Of a stretch of 64,000 nt of DNA, positions 1-12,708 are shown piece by piece. This stretch comes from Spinellus fusiger (taxonomy: Eukaryota > Mucoromycota > Mucoromycetes > Mucorales > Phycomycetaceae), in the NCBI GenBank assembly GCA_025094145.1, contig JALLLS010000008.1:62001-126000 (forward strand). Reading direction: 5' to 3'. Numbering within the stretch: position 1 is the first letter of the stretch; each line of letters begins with the position of its first letter. The position numbers and the translations under genes are program-made. The notes under the pieces are model-generated. The model had not been told where the DNA came from, ran no database searches, and saw only the letters and a list, made by a program, of their open reading frames with translations.

Positions 1-842
1 CGCTTTCTTATTCTCTCTCTCTTATTCTCTCTGTAGACTCACCAGCAGTGGGGCGGGCAGACTGGTAGAATCCCTGCCACACCTCAGCACCATTGGGCAG
101 AGGGCGGCTGTCCTGGGGAGTGAAGAAGGAGCGGCCCACAGTGGAGTACATCATTGTGGGCATGTGACGGATGAGCACATCCAGCACCATAATGGCTAGG
201 GTGGAAGGAGGTACAAAATCATGGCAGTCATTAGAAATCGTCATTAGACATCGTCATTAGAGAAAGCACACCCAGTGAGTGTGCCTTTTTCATCCTCTCT
301 ATCCTCCCCTCACAGCAGAGCCAATCACAGAGGAGAAGATGCTGTCTCTCTCTCTCTTTTGTCTCTCTTTTGTCTCTTGCCTGCTCGTTCTTACCTGTCA
401 AGCAGTTGGAGGTGCATGCACTCTGGCCATTCAAGAAGCGGCGCAACTCTTCCATGTTGACTTCACCTGCCTTTTTGATGCGGATCTTGAAGCTGTTACC
501 AGTGCGCTTGGTGGCAGTGGCACCCTCCTGGAGCTCAACATCAAAGGCAAGGGCACCCTCCTCACCCAGCTGGAGGAGTTTGGGAGAGAACACATTCTTG
601 CGGCCGTCATAGATGGTCTTGATGCCCTTGAGCACACCCTGTCCGTCCATGTCCTCAAAGGTCTTCCAGATCTTACGGCACAGAGCAGGGGGGGAGTCTG
701 CAGGGTCAATGGTCACATCGTAGTGGTGGATGTTCTGAGTGGGGAAGGAGGTGACCTCAAAGAAGTTGCTGCGTACACGGACAGGCTTGCCAACACGGCC
801 AATACCAGGACGCTTCACGAGATCAGTAAGGTTGAGTGACAT
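1..842 (-). CDS. Argonaute family protein, 5' part (runs off left edge)
   Basis: This is the N-terminal part of an Argonaute, the guide-RNA-binding effector of RNA silencing. Exon 1 is 842..395 (donor GTAAGA) and exon 2 is 195..43 (donor GTGAGT). Joining them in phase 1 gives a continuous frame across the junction (..NCLT-A-IMVLDVLIRH..). Seen directly are the Argonaute N-domain start (KRPGIGRVGKPVRVRSNFF, about residues 11-29) and, in exon 2, the linker-1 signature (LDVLIRHMP, then GRSFF near the PAZ boundary). Fungal Argonautes are about 900-1000 aa, so only about 200 residues lie here; PAZ, MID and PIWI must be beyond position 1. Catalytic competence cannot be judged. The start is the first ATG before the conserved block. 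It lies in tandem with the Ca2+-ATPase gene on the same strand. Confidence 0.9.
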
Positions 843-1630
843 GAGGGCTGTTGTTTCTTATTAAAAGGCAGAGAAAGAGAGAAGCTTTCTTTTTTCTTTA
901 TATATCTTTTTCTCTGGTGGAGGAGAGAAAGAAAGAGAAAAAATTGAAATTAAAATAACAATAGAAAAGAGAAAGAGAAAACAGTCAGAATGGATCTCTT
1001 TCTATTTTTATAGGCCTTGGAAAGTATTCTCCCCCCCCTTTTTTTTTCTTTTCTTTTTAATTCATTCTTATGGTGTTGGGGACAGAAGAATGATGATAAA
1101 ATAAATAAATAGACTATAGACATAGGAGCATGTCAAAGGCGGTGATTGGCACTCTGCACATGAGTTCACAATAACATAAAAGGGACACTCCTGGATGGAC
1201 TTTTGTACTGACTACTGAGTATTCAGTGGCGGATTTCCTTCTCTTTCAATGTCCATAAAAGAAAGAAGGTCCCTTTCTTATCACGGAAGAATCGAATAGA
1301 AAAAGAAGACGCGTTGGTGTATTGAATCAACAGGAATGGACATGCAAGAAGATCGAAAAGTAAATAAATAAATATTAGGCAGACAATGCCATTCATGGGG
1401 CTTTTCTATTCTATTCTTCTCTGGAGCAGTGTGTCCTGGATTCCAACAACCAAAGAAATAAGAGGTAGCCAAATCTACAGGGCTGGGTCTTCCTATGAAT
1501 GAGCCCGTCCAAACACAGGCATCTTCTCCCATGGTGTGATTCACACAGTGTCCCTGCTTTTATTATTATTCTATTTCTTTATTATTATTAACATGCAAGT
1601 CTTTTTCTATGCTATACAATAGTCACATCT
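843..1630. other. intergenic: Argonaute upstream / Ca2+-ATPase downstream region
   Basis: No convincing coding sequence is seen. It contains pyrimidine- and A-rich runs, a C9/T9 run near 1030 and ATT microsatellite near 1560-1590. It must hold the Argonaute promoter and the 3' UTR of the upstream ATPase, since both are read on the minus strand. Confidence 0.6.
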
Positions 1631-4600
1631 TCATGGACATCCTGCCTCAATATCAGTGCCAGTGTTAGTATTGGTATCAGTATTGGTATCAGTGCCAATA
1701 TCAGTGCCAATATCAGTAGGGGCGTCCTGGCTTAGTGGCTGGTACAACGACACAGACACCTTCTCTGGCAACCACCGAAGAATAAGGCCAATCAGAAGAG
1801 ACACCGCCCCCAGAACAGCACTCGTCATCCAATGGGACAGCGACAATGGTACTGTTTGGAATGCCGCACCACCCCATTGGACAATCACCACTTGTCCCCC
1901 CACACTCACAATGAATATCAGCAGGAAGAAAGGGTTGTGGTGGATGTTGTGGAAGACATTCCATTTGCTGTCAATGCGGCGACAGCTAAAAAAAAAAGGT
2001 ACCAATGGAAGACCAATCAAAAGAGAGAGATGAGAAAGAGAGAGAGAGAGGAAATGACGTGAGTGGGTGTGGGTGTGACGTGGTCAATAAACGAAAGAGA
2101 ATGAAGGAATGAAAAAAAAAGAAGAGGAACTTACTTGATTTGGTTAAAGATTTGACAAAACACAAATGTAGTAAACACAAATGTCTGTAGTGTCGCAGCC
2201 TCTTCTATTGCCATGACCCGAGTATACAATAACACCAACATCAGCACAATCTGATACACAGCCTGACCAAGAATCATCCTCCACATGGATGTGTCTACAA
2301 GGGGTGCATAGCGAGACGCTGGTGCCCGCTCCAACACATCTGCCGTCGGTGCATCTGTCGCCAGTGCCAGAGCAGCAAATGTGTCCATAATCAAGTTCAC
2401 CCACAGCAGCTGGACCGCCGTCAACACAGACACCTGGTCCTGACTGACAAGACTCGATACCAGAGTCAGAGCGACTGCAGTGATATTCACTGTCATTTGG
2501 AACTGGAGAAACTTCTTCACGGCGTCATGCACACAGCGACCCCACATGACGGCCTTGACAATGCTGGAGAACGTGTCATCCATAAGAACAATGCTCGAGG
2601 CTTCTTTGGCGACTTCAGTCCCACTCAGTCCCATGGAAAACCCAACATGGGCTGCTCGTAGGGCGGGGCCGTCGTTGGTGCCGTCGCCTGTCACAGCCAC
2701 AACCTCGCCTTGGTGCTTGAGGTCCTCTACCAGTAGGCGTTTGTCGTGGGGAGTAGCGCGGGCCAGAACATGCAGGCGGGGGAGGACGTCGTGGCGGGCA
2801 GCAGGCGACAGAGAGCGGTAGTGGCTGCCCTCCATGGCCAGGCTGCTGGTGTTGAGGAGCCCCGCCTGCTGGGCAATAGCAGTGGCAGTAGCAAGACTGT
2901 CGCCAGTGACCATGCGGACACACACACCGGCACCCTGACAGGCCCTGACAGCGGCTGCGACATCTGGACGGAGGGGGTCCTGGATGCCCACCACTCCCAG
3001 CAGAGTGAGGGTGTGGGGATGGGTGGCGAGAAAGGCAGGAAGAGAGGCTACAGAGACATCCCCCGGCCATGTGTCAAAGTCACAGTAGGCCAGGGCCAGA
3101 GTGCGGAGACTGCTGTGGGCATAGGCCTCGAGGGTGTGGGCAATGGCAGCATGGGAGGCAGGTGTGAGAGGACCCTTCTCACCATAGACACAGTGCGGCA
3201 CAAGGAGATCAGGCGCTCCTTTGATGTGGAGACGCACCTTGGCCTTTTCGTTCTTGGCCGAGGGCGGAAGATGGACGAGAGTGCCCATGCATTTGTGGGT
3301 GGAGCTGAAGGGGAACACATGCTCGGTGGGGTGGGATGTGCGCACAAATTCAAAGGGAGGAGCGTCGAGTCTTTCGGCAGCAAAGGTCAAGAGGGCTGTT
3401 TCTGTGCGGCTGCCCACCATCATGGCATGGCCACTGGGATCGAGGGTCTGGAAGGCAGTGGAGTTGGTGGCGATGGCCTCCCACCACAGTGCGCGCTGGG
3501 AGGAGGACACAGGGCGGCACAGGGAGTCCAGGGCGGCACAGGGACGCAGGAGCACCGGGTCCTTGGCCAGTCCCACACTGTCCAAAAGACAGCAAGTGTC
3601 GCTTGTCATGCCTGCCACCACCGTCATCTTGTTCTGTGTCAGGGTGCCTGTCTTGTCGGTGCAGATAGTGGTCGCATTGCCCATGGTTTCGCACGAGGCC
3701 AGGACACGCACCAGGTTATTGTCCTTGAGCATGCGACGGGTAGCATAGGCAAGTGCAAGTGTGACAGCCAGAGGAAGACCCTCAGGGACAGCAACAACAA
3801 CCACAGTGACCGCTGTGATAAGGATATGCATGACGTGGGAGATCACCTCTTCAGGCACAACAGGGGCTGTGGAGAGACCCACCTGGATCGCACACCTTGC
3901 CAGTAAGACCAGGGCCAGGAGTCCACCTGCGAGGGAGCCAAGAAGAGAGATCTGGTGGGCAAGGGTGTTGAGTTTCTCTTGGAGCGGCGTGATGGTGTCC
4001 CTGACTTGCATGGACATCTCAGTTCTGCCACTGAAGGAGTGGACACCCACGGCTGTCACCATGTAGGTGCAGGTGCCCTGGAGGACCTTGGCACCAGAGA
4101 GAAAGAATGGGTCAGGAGAGCCTTGGGAGTGGAGGCTGGCAGTGTCCTCAAGCCATGCCTCCTTTTCTTCGGGACTGCTGACGAGTGTGCGTGTGTCGCT
4201 GGAGGAAGAGGAGCACGACATGGAGAAGGGCTGGGTGCTGCTCCATCCCAGAGGAGCACGGAACAGGGTCTTCTTTACAGTGTCGGACTCTCCAGTGGCA
4301 TCGGACTCATCGCACTGGACACTGTGGCCACAGAGATACACCCCATCAGCAGGGACAATGTCGCCTGGCTCAAGTCGAAGGACATCTCCTACTTGCAGTG
4401 TTTGGATCGGCACAACACAGGATACACCCTCTCGTATGGCATTGACAAGACGGTCCTGTTTCTTGGCATTGAGCTGGCGAAACTGCTTTTCTTTGCTATA
4501 GTCGTTTACACTGCCCACAACGACGACAAGAAGAATGGCCATGAGAATAGCAACACCTTCTACCCACTTGACACCAGGAACAGGATTGCCATTTGCATCG

Positions 4601-5087
4601 TATTCGGTGGTTGTAGTGTCTTGGTAAATGCCTATAGACAATGACACCATAGCGGCCACCATCAAGAGAATCTTTTTATTTTGTAGAAAGGTATGGATGT
4701 AGAAAGGTCAGTGGGATGAGATAGAGAGGCATAAGTAGGTTGACTTACCAATGTCTTGTCTTTCAGTGCTGTCCATACCAACTGCCATAGACTGGTCTGT
4801 TTTACCACAGGCAGCAGGTTCATACCAAAGGCCTCTGTACGAGGACTGTGCTGTTTCTCCAGTGGCAATGTACTGTCAATGCCGGAGAGTCCTTGTGTTG
4901 GGTGAGTGCACAGTAATCTCGCTAGTCCTTCAATGCCTCCTATCTGATCTAGAAAGTCAAGATCCTTTTGATCTACTAGACTGACAAGCTGTTGGGCATC
5001 TAGTCCAAATGAAGGGCGAGACTCTGCGTGGAGTAGAGGCTCCATAGAAATAAGCGTGGATTTTGTAGTAAGATGGATTTCCTCCAT
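1631..5087 (-). CDS. P-type Ca2+-transporting ATPase, PMCA/Pmc1 type (P2B)
   Basis: ATP-driven Ca2+ pump of the plasma or vacuolar membrane that removes cytosolic Ca2+. Exons 5087..4749, 4671..2135 and 1985..1631 join in phases 0 and 2 to give about 1076 aa, close to yeast Pmc1. Motifs seen: the N-terminal PMCA signature (GGIEGLARLL), DKTLILL before TM1, the actuator TGES (about residues 239-242), PEGLPLAV in TM4 (about 409-416), the phosphorylation site DKTGTLT (about 452-458) and the hinge GDGTNDGPAL. FNQIN-CRRID across the last junction is the usual PMCA TM8-9 loop. The C-terminus ends in an unusual low-complexity T/D/I/N/G tail encoded by a minisatellite, with no recognisable calmodulin site. 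ATG 5087 was chosen because it begins the conserved N-terminus. The ATG at 5045 is an alternative. Confidence 0.95.
1655..1722. repeat. coding minisatellite in the ATPase C-terminus
   Basis: Hexamer-based repeats (variants of AGTATTGGTATC and AGTGCCAATATC) run through the last exon of the Ca2+-ATPase. On the minus strand they encode a run of T/D/I/N/G dipeptides, and the length probably varies between strains. Confidence 0.7.
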
Positions 5088-5213
5088 AGCTATTATAGAG
5101 CAGGACGATGCAATAAGAAAGGTAGATGTATGGAATGAAATGGGTGGGTCTGTTTCTCCTTCTCTTATGGATGGATAAGAAAGGTACCAATAGAAGTAAA
5201 AGTGCAAAACAAA

Positions 5214-5290
5214 GAAGAAATGAAGAAATGAAAAAATGAAGAAATGAAGAAATGAAGAAATGAAGAAATGAAGAAATGAAGAAATGAAGA
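5214..5290. repeat. 8-bp tandem repeat (AAGAAATG)n
   Basis: About nine near-perfect copies of AAGAAATG, 120-200 bp upstream of the ATPase start. One unit has an A substitution. Confidence 0.85.
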
Positions 5291-5874
5291 AAGAAAGAAG
5301 AGATAAAAGGTATAAAGAGGTATAAAGAGGTATTAACATACAACATACTGCATCAGTAACTCCTTGCCATCACTCCCTACTCTGCCATCTTTTTTCTTCT
5401 TCTTTCTTTTCATGTAGGGGTAAAGATGAGGAGTTATAAAACACGTAAAGTCTTCTTAGTACAGCTCCATTTCAATCCTTCAAGGCTCTTTAGTCTAGTG
5501 ATATGCCCTTAAGTTCTTGTTGGGTAGAAACATCTTATTGAATAAAGTTGGTTTCTTTGTTTCTTTGTTTCTTTATTTGTTTTCTTTCTTTCTTGTGAGG
5601 CATCAGTAGAACGAGAAAGATCTTCACTTGTAGTAAGTATTCGTCTTATTCTTGTTAATGCTGCGTGCATGGCATCTACATGATACTATAGCATTGATAT
5701 GTACAAATGTCAATCCTGAGAGACTACATTAAAGGAGCTTCTTGTTTCAAAGACGCCACTGCTATGTAGCATGATAGGAGAAGAAGAAATCAGCCACTCA
5801 GCACTTTATGAGTGTGGTTGAACATTTGCTATTGCTGCTACTTATTGAACGCATTGGTATTCTATGAAATATAA

Positions 5875-5912
5875 GTGGATACGTGGATACGTGGATACGT
5901 GGATACGTGGAT
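5875..5912. repeat. 8-bp tandem repeat (GTGGATAC)n
   Basis: Four to five consecutive copies of GTGGATAC lie in intergenic DNA with no flanking gene signal. Confidence 0.85.
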
Positions 5913-7035
5913 AAATGGGTAGATAAACACTCTAGTACACTCTATTCTGATAAGGAAAAATGGGACAATGGCTGTGGATGGTGCTATAGAAGGAGGCGCA
6001 ATCGACATGTTCATTCTCAGTGAGGGACTGTTGAGCCACTCATACACCATCATTACACAGTCAATGCAGTTTTAGGATCGTTTAGATATGTTATTCTCCA
6101 ATCACATAAAGATCAACATTAATGAGCAAGGAGACGGACTCCTCTTTTTGCATAAGGTTGGCCCAAATGTATCCTGTATCTCTAGTTCTGATGCATGGAT
6201 ATTAAGCGGACAAATAAACAGCTTATGCACAGTATAGCTTATAATAGAAGATATGAATGCACAATGTCCTTTTATTATTGTTGTTGTTATGGTACTGTAG
6301 TATAAGAGTAGATAAAAGGCCATGAAGAAATGGGGTAGGGTCTGTTGAATTAGATTCCTTTCTCTTTCTTTCCATGTGTTTATGAATATAAGTAGTTCGA
6401 GTACAAGTCAAACATACATGGGTGAGGGTAGCTATAGAGTGTAAAATAGATTGACAGGCCATACATTGGCTGATCTCTATTGAATGTAACGGTCCTTTCC
6501 TTATGCACCCTTAATTGTGCTGTATCATAAGTCACCATTACTTAACATATTCTAGGGAGAGAATTAAGGGCAGCCTATCGAAGAAAAAGAGACAGCAGGA
6601 AAGCAAAAGTCTAAAGCTAAAGATTTGTTTGTAGGACTGTTATTGACATGCTTTGACATGCTTTGGTGGTATAGTCTGGTCATTAAGCTCACCTTGCTTT
6701 ATGTTGGCTTATCCTATGCTATTCACACGTTAATCTTTATGCAAGTATAATTGAGTCTCTTTTCTCTTTTCCTTTTTTCACTTTGAATCTTGAGATTCTA
6801 TTCATCTAGTACAATATGAATAAGATGGACACTCTAATTTCACTCTGTTCTATTTATTCCATTAAAATGTCAATTATTAGACATCTTATCTGATGTCTTT
6901 ATTTTAAATAAGATAATATAAGATGGATAGATAATTAATGAAATTCTAAACACTACAAATACTTTGCTGGATAAGAAACATCACACATGTGAGGATGAGT
7001 ACCGCTATGTCCAAAGGTTCGTTAGTCCATCATAT

Positions 7036-9926
7036 TCACTTTCTCAAGCTGTACATCTTGCTAGTCGAACCATAGCCATTGTACAAAATACCCAACTAAA
7101 CCAGAAAAGAAAAGAAAAGAATACATACCACCAAAGAGGTTGAATGGGTTCAGCACGAATGCCACGCTTCAAAAGTCTATAGCGCCAGTCAAACATACGT
7201 GGCATGGCATCTCCCGCATGTCGCTTTGTGTTGTATCTATCGTAGTTTCCTGACCAGAGAACCTCAGCAGTAGCAGCACTTCGAGGCCTATCATATCACT
7301 CCCTTCTATGTAAGTTACAGATAATAACAGAACCTAACACTATAGATGAGTTTTGTCTGTTTACCATAAACGAGCATCCACAGTAGTTTCATCTGATTGT
7401 TCGGACCAAAGAACAGCCTCTCCTCCCAACACATTTTTTGTTTCGTTCTTTCCAAGGCCATAGGTAATGTCATAGCTGTACATGCGCTGCCATGACTTGA
7501 AAGGACTAGAGGGTAATAGGATATTATAATGAGGCTCCTCAAACAGTGTTTACCTGCACCAGTCTCCTCCTGATCCACCCCAGTTGGAAGGGTTGTAGTT
7601 ATCAGACACACTGTATTTTGCCATGACATCTTCCACTTGTTTTGGAATTGGAGGTTCCACTTGTTCCTCGATGCTTGTATCATTACCACTGTAGAATCAA
7701 TGTTAATCTCCTACTAGTTCTATGGTCTCCCCATCATCATCATAGCAAACAGTACCTCCATTGGCCTCTACCACAATCCAAGTACCAGAAGTTGGCAGAG
7801 GAAGCCACCACCTTATGGCCTGCTCTTACAGCAGCACTCACTGGATTCTTCCATACTTGCAGAACGATATTCTTTGAGAGAGGCAGATGGTTGTCTGTCA
7901 CTGAATCTATTCCGTTCAACAAGACAGTCAGTCAGTTACATCATTCTTTCTTTTCTTCTCTGTCACTTACCCTCCCATAACATGGATGTTTTGCCTTTTC
8001 CTTCAATGATATCAATTTCCTTCTGCAGAAAAGTGTGGAGTAAATCCTGGCCTGTCACATTGTGTTTTGCCATATAATCTCTGACGGACTTGCTGTCTTC
8101 CCAGCATTTATAGACAGGCTCATCGCCGCCACCATGATACCAGGCATCAGGGAACAAGGTGGCCACTTCCTCAATGACTTTCTTTAACAGGACATAGGTT
8201 TCTTTGAGCACTGGGTTCAATTGGCCAGAGCCTGGTTCAGCTGCATATCGCTTTTCCCAGTCGTTGGTGGGGTCCAAGTAGAATTTGTCGGAGCAAGTCC
8301 TATGATAGATACAACCGTCAATATGAATACACTCTTTCTTTTATAAACAATATTATATATGTATAAATATATACTATCTTAAGATATCAAAATACCAACG
8401 ATAGGATAGAATCAAAGAGAGAAGAAAAAAAAACTCACGTAAGATGTTTGTAGGATTCTGCCCATGATCCAGCATGTCCTGGCTAAATTAAAAGATGAGT
8501 GGCCTATCTTTTTTTCTTTTTCTTTTTTTTTTCTTTTTTTTCTCCTACAGATATACACAAAAGAAAGGAGGGACAAAGGGGGACAAAAAAAGGGGGAGGA
8601 ACAAGAAAGCATAATGATCGACAAGAACAGATGTCTTTCTCCATGCCCAATGCTTTGTTTACTTGTTCACTTACCATATCAATTTCAGGAATCACACGAA
8701 TGCCTCTACTGTGAGCATAACGGACAATCCGCTGGACATCCGCCTTTGTGTAGATCAGTCTCTTTCCGTGCAGCCGATAAGCCCCCTTTTGAGCAAGTTC
8801 TGGTGCACTTTCCAGGGCAAGGGGGAAGCTCTGTGAGTCTGTGATATGCCAATGAAATACCTAAAAGTCATCGTCAATACACACTTCCACCATGTGTTCT
8901 ATTTAATTTGTAGAGCATAGATTAAATAGTAGAATAACTTACATTCATCTTGTTGTAGGCCATGGCATCCAGTGTGCGTAGAATGTCCTTGACAGGGAAG
9001 AAGTTTCTGGCCGTATCTAATCAATAATAATAGTAGTAGATATGAGCCAATCTTCTTCTTCCTTCTTCCTTCTTCCCTCTTCTTCTTCTCTCTCTCTAGA
9101 TATAAACAAGAAGCAGCATCCACTGATGCCTTACCCAACATAAGTCCACGATGAGGAAATCTAGGTTCATCCATAATGTGGATAGGTGCATAAGGGATAA
9201 AGAGCCCTTGGAAATCTGTAGGCTTTTTCTCCTCTGCATCCTCATCCTTGACATTGCCTTGAATAAGCTGTGAAAAGGTCTCCAGGCCACGGAGAGCACC
9301 CCACACTGTCTGTGCCCTCAGGATCCCTGATATTTCCTTGGGAGAGATCTCCAAGTCATACGCCTCGTCCACGCCAAAGGTCAGATCTGCCTCTGTATCT
9401 GCGACCTCAATCTTAAGCGAGCGGAGTGTGAGTGAGGCCAACATTGTTGTGATAGGCTCAGTCACTTGAACCTATAGATACATCAGTACATCATTACATC
9501 AGTATATCAATAGAAACAGATAAATGAAAAAGATAGAGATGTCAAGGGAGAAACCCCATGCCCTATCTTTGAACAACTTACGGGCGACCAGCGTTCCTTG
9601 ACGATCAAGTGAGTGTAGCGTTGGATAGCCTCTTGTAATAGAGCATGTTGAGGACCATTGATTTGAAAAGATGGCTGAGATTAAAATGTAGAGAAGGGTG
9701 ATTGAGTAAAGAAATCAGTAAGCGCTAATTCACACAAATTTACATAAACTTAAAAACTCAAATCTCAAATAAAACAAATAGATAAATAAGAAATAAAAAA
9801 AAGCAAGACTACCTCAAGGCTGACTTTTACATTTCCCCATTCTACTGCTTGTGGTTCCGGCCAAAGGAGTAAAGGGTTAGCAAAGGCCACTGTGAGGCAG
9901 GATAAGGTCAGTATAGAATACTTCAT
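7036..9926 (-). CDS. secreted GH20 beta-N-acetylhexosaminidase, intron-rich copy
   Basis: Releases terminal GlcNAc/GalNAc from chitooligosaccharides and glycans; secreted. I assemble 12 exons: 9926..9813, 9674..9582, 9471..9135, 9016..8943, 8860..8675, 8482..8439, 8299..7971, 7906..7756, 7688..7554, 7505..7365, 7287..7129 and 7060..7036. All phases match, giving about 595 aa. A signal peptide ([16 protein letters not shown]) is followed by the GH20 N-domain. [13 protein letters not shown] and the catalytic pair D342-E343 in [13 protein letters not shown] are present, as are a WED motif and the C-terminal RAEPIQPLW. The last tiny exon is the least certain: it gives WCKMYSLRK and stop, while the paralogue continues WCAKHPQAC. 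The gene is divergent from the intron-poor paralogue starting at 10803. Secretory and catalytic features look intact. Confidence 0.9.
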
Positions 9927-10802
9927 GTCTATGGAAATGTAGACACTCTATGATAATAAAAAGGGAAATGCAAAAGAGAATAAACCCATTCTATTTATCA
10001 GCATGGTGACCCTTTAATAGGAAGCCAAATGACGTGGGAGAATGGATCGCATTGCATTTCTTCAAGCTGAATCAACGGAGCCTGCAGTCATTTTAGTCAA
10101 GTATCGACAAAAGGGGAAGGAGGGGTTGAGGGAAATGGCTGAAAAGTAATAAAAAAATAATAATAAGAATTAAAGAATTGAAATTGGAATTGGAATTGGA
10201 ATTTAAAAAAGAGTAAGAAAGGAAAGTGCAAATGTGATAATAAAAGACATTCTATTGGTTGTATCATTTTTAATCTGTTCATGGCCTTATAGGCTCATGG
10301 CCTTATAGGTTCATGGCCTTATAGGTTCATAGTCTGATAACATTGATGTTTCATCACCTTATTGTTTCATGGTCTGACTGTCTAATAGGTACATAATTGA
10401 CTTGATATAGTCTAAAAGTTAGATGATTGAATTACTCAATCGCACAACAATCTATTCCTATGTGTCCATTGCCATATCAGAACATATTTATATTAATAAT
10501 AATAATAATAATAAAAAGAGATTAAAAAAAAGAAAAAAAAAGAGAACTTTATATGAATACAAGTGGAACATATCTTTTGTTCTCACCTATTCCATCTCAG
10601 GGTCGTGCTCTATTGCGTGGGGGAGAAAATGCCCTGCTTACCAAAGAATACTTTCTCTGTAAAATAAAATAAAAACAGTGCCACAGACTTTGAACCTTTA
10701 CTATTATTTAAGAAAAGCCTATTGTCTTTTTCTCTCCGCTCTTTGTCTTTCTGTCTTCTCTCCTTTGTTGCCTCGGTCGTGCACTCTCTAAACTCACCCT
10801 CT
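9927..10802. promoter_or_regulatory. shared divergent promoter region of two hexosaminidase genes
   Basis: 876 bp lie between the two head-to-head GH20 start codons. It contains a 16-bp tandem repeat at about 10276-10330 (units resembling TTCATGGCCTTATAGG, about three and a half copies), an (AAT)n run near 10493-10513 and A-rich tracts. No coding sequence is supported. A bidirectional role is inferred from position only. Confidence 0.5.
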
Positions 10803-12708
10803 ATGAAGATATCTGCTGCTATCACTGCCTTTGCTCTGGCATGGAGTGCTGTCGATGCCAAGACATTCCTGTTCCCAGTGCCCCAGACAGTCAACTGGAC
10901 AGGAGCTAGCCTAACATTCTCCCAAGATTTCAAAATCATTGGTGCTCAGAACCAACATCTCCAGGAGGCTGCCAAACGCTACACTCAGCTTATTCTCAAT
11001 GAGAAATGGGTGCCTGTTCAAGTCCCTTACACAAAGGAACCCACATTAAGTTCCGCTGGTGTCCTCAAGACCCTGACCATTGCTGTCAAAGACAACGCTG
11101 TCAAGCTCGACATGGATGTAGATGAAGCCTACACTCTCGAGATTCCTCCCTCCAGTGCCGGTGCAACGCTTCGTGCCAACACATGGGTCGGTGCTCTCCG
11201 TGGCCTTGAAACCTTTTCACAGTTAGTAGAATCCAACCAAGACACCTCCAAGCCAACATTGATGGCCCACACCGCCACCATCCAAGACAGCCCCAGCTTC
11301 GGCCATCGTGGTGTGTTGCTAGACACCTCCCGCAACTTCTTCTCAGTAGCCTCCATTCTGCGTACCCTGGACGCCATGGCCTACAACAAGATGAATGTAT
11401 TGCATTGGCACGCAACTGACTCCCAGTCATGGCCCCTCTACTTCAAATCTCACCCTGAACTGAGTGCCAAGGGGGCTTATTCTTCCAAGGAAGTGTACTC
11501 TCCCCAAGACGTACAAAGCATCATCAGCTATGCCGAGGCCCGTGGTGTGCGTGTCGTGGTGGAGATCGACATGCCTGCCCACACTGCTTCCATTGGTGAG
11601 TCCCATCCTGATTTCACAGTCTGTCGTGATAAATGGTGGGGCGACTATGCTGCTGAACCTGCACCAGGCCAATTGAACCCTATTCATCCCGGTGCCTGGC
11701 AACTTGTCCAGGATCTTGTCAGAGAAGCCACCCAGGTGTTTCCCGATACTCTTTATCATGCTGGCGGGGATGAATTGAACGCCAAGTGCTGGCCCTCGGT
11801 GAAGTCAATTGCAGATCATGTTGCACAGCGTAACATTACCTTTAATAATCTGTGGTTTGAATGGGAGACAAAGGTTCTTGACCTTGTTAAGAGTCAGAAG
11901 AAGCGTGCTATGGTGTGGGAGGACTCTGTCAGAGATGGTGCCAATTACCCCAAGGACACTGTGGTCCAAACATGGGTCAATCCTCCCTCCAACTATACAG
12001 CAGCAGGCTATGATGTGGTGATCTCCAACTATGACTACTTTTACCTCGATTGTGGCCATGGTGGTAAGTAGACACGCACCTATAGACATCCATGGGTGTT
12101 CTTTTCTTTAAAGGAAAATAAGAAACGAAAACACATCGAGATATACTATCGGCTCTCTTTACTCACTTTGATTTTTTAAATAGGATGGGTGGGTGATGAT
12201 GGTCGTTATACTAGCCCAACCCAGCAAGAAACGGATGCTGACACCTTTAATTACGGTGGTACGGGTGGAAGTTGGTGCTCTCCTTTCAAGGTAACACTTG
12301 TTTTAAAGAGACAAAAACAAAAATAGTAAACTCAACTCATCCTTGGGCTGTGCGTTATTTTGTTCATAGACATGGCAACGTATCTACACCTACGACATGA
12401 CCTACGGAGTTGGAAAGACAGACAAGGGCAAGATCTTGGGAGGTGAGGTTGCATTGTGGTCTGAACAATCCAATGAAAATGTACTGGACGGTCGTCTCTG
12501 GCCTCGTGCTTCTGCCGCTGCTGAAATCTACTGGTCGGGTAGCTACGATACCAAAGGGGTGCGTAGAACATTGAAAGAAGTTCAGCCACGATTCAATGAT
12601 TGGGTTTACAGACTCATGGCTCGTGGTTTGAAGGCTGAACCTATCCAGCCCAAGTGGTGTGCAAAGCATCCCCAAGCCTGTGATTTGAATGATCCCTCTG
12701 CTTCTTAA
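10803..12708 (+). CDS. secreted GH20 beta-N-acetylhexosaminidase, intron-poor copy
   Basis: Exons 10803..12063, 12184..12290 and 12370..12708 join in phases 1 and 0 to give 568 aa. The signal peptide is MKISAAITAFALAWSAVDA. The GH20 N-domain covers about residues 20-165. The barrel begins at FGHRGVLLDTSRNFF, followed by LHWHATDSQSWPL and the catalytic D323-E324 in YHAGGDELNAKCW. Substrate-site tryptophans lie in VVQTWVNP, and GGEVALWSEQ is near the C-terminus. Several N-glycosylation sequons are visible, as expected for a secreted enzyme. ATG 10803 was chosen over the upstream in-frame ATG 10722 because it places the signal peptide exactly at the N-terminus. Its intron positions differ from those of the divergent paralogue. 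It probably acts in chitin turnover or scavenging with chitinases. Confidence 0.96.

Larger units (their letters stand above)
5088..7035. other. intergenic: ATPase upstream, hexosaminidase downstream
   Basis: About 1.9 kb with no supported gene. It holds two simple tandem repeats (listed separately), AT-rich unique sequence and T-rich tracts near 5560-5595 and 6760-6780. Short open frames here look random in composition and lack splice-compatible partners. Confidence 0.6.

Noticed and set aside
279..839. 186-codon plus-strand frame over the Argonaute exon
   Set aside because: Antisense shadow of a clear Argonaute N-domain.
1281..1544. 87-codon minus frame between Argonaute and the ATPase
   Set aside because: No domain, no splice partners, and it sits in the 5' region of one gene and 3' region of the other.
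2746..3906. 386-codon plus-strand frame
   Set aside because: It lies wholly antisense to the Ca2+-ATPase catalytic exon, has no domain, and is explained by GC-rich codon bias of the real gene.
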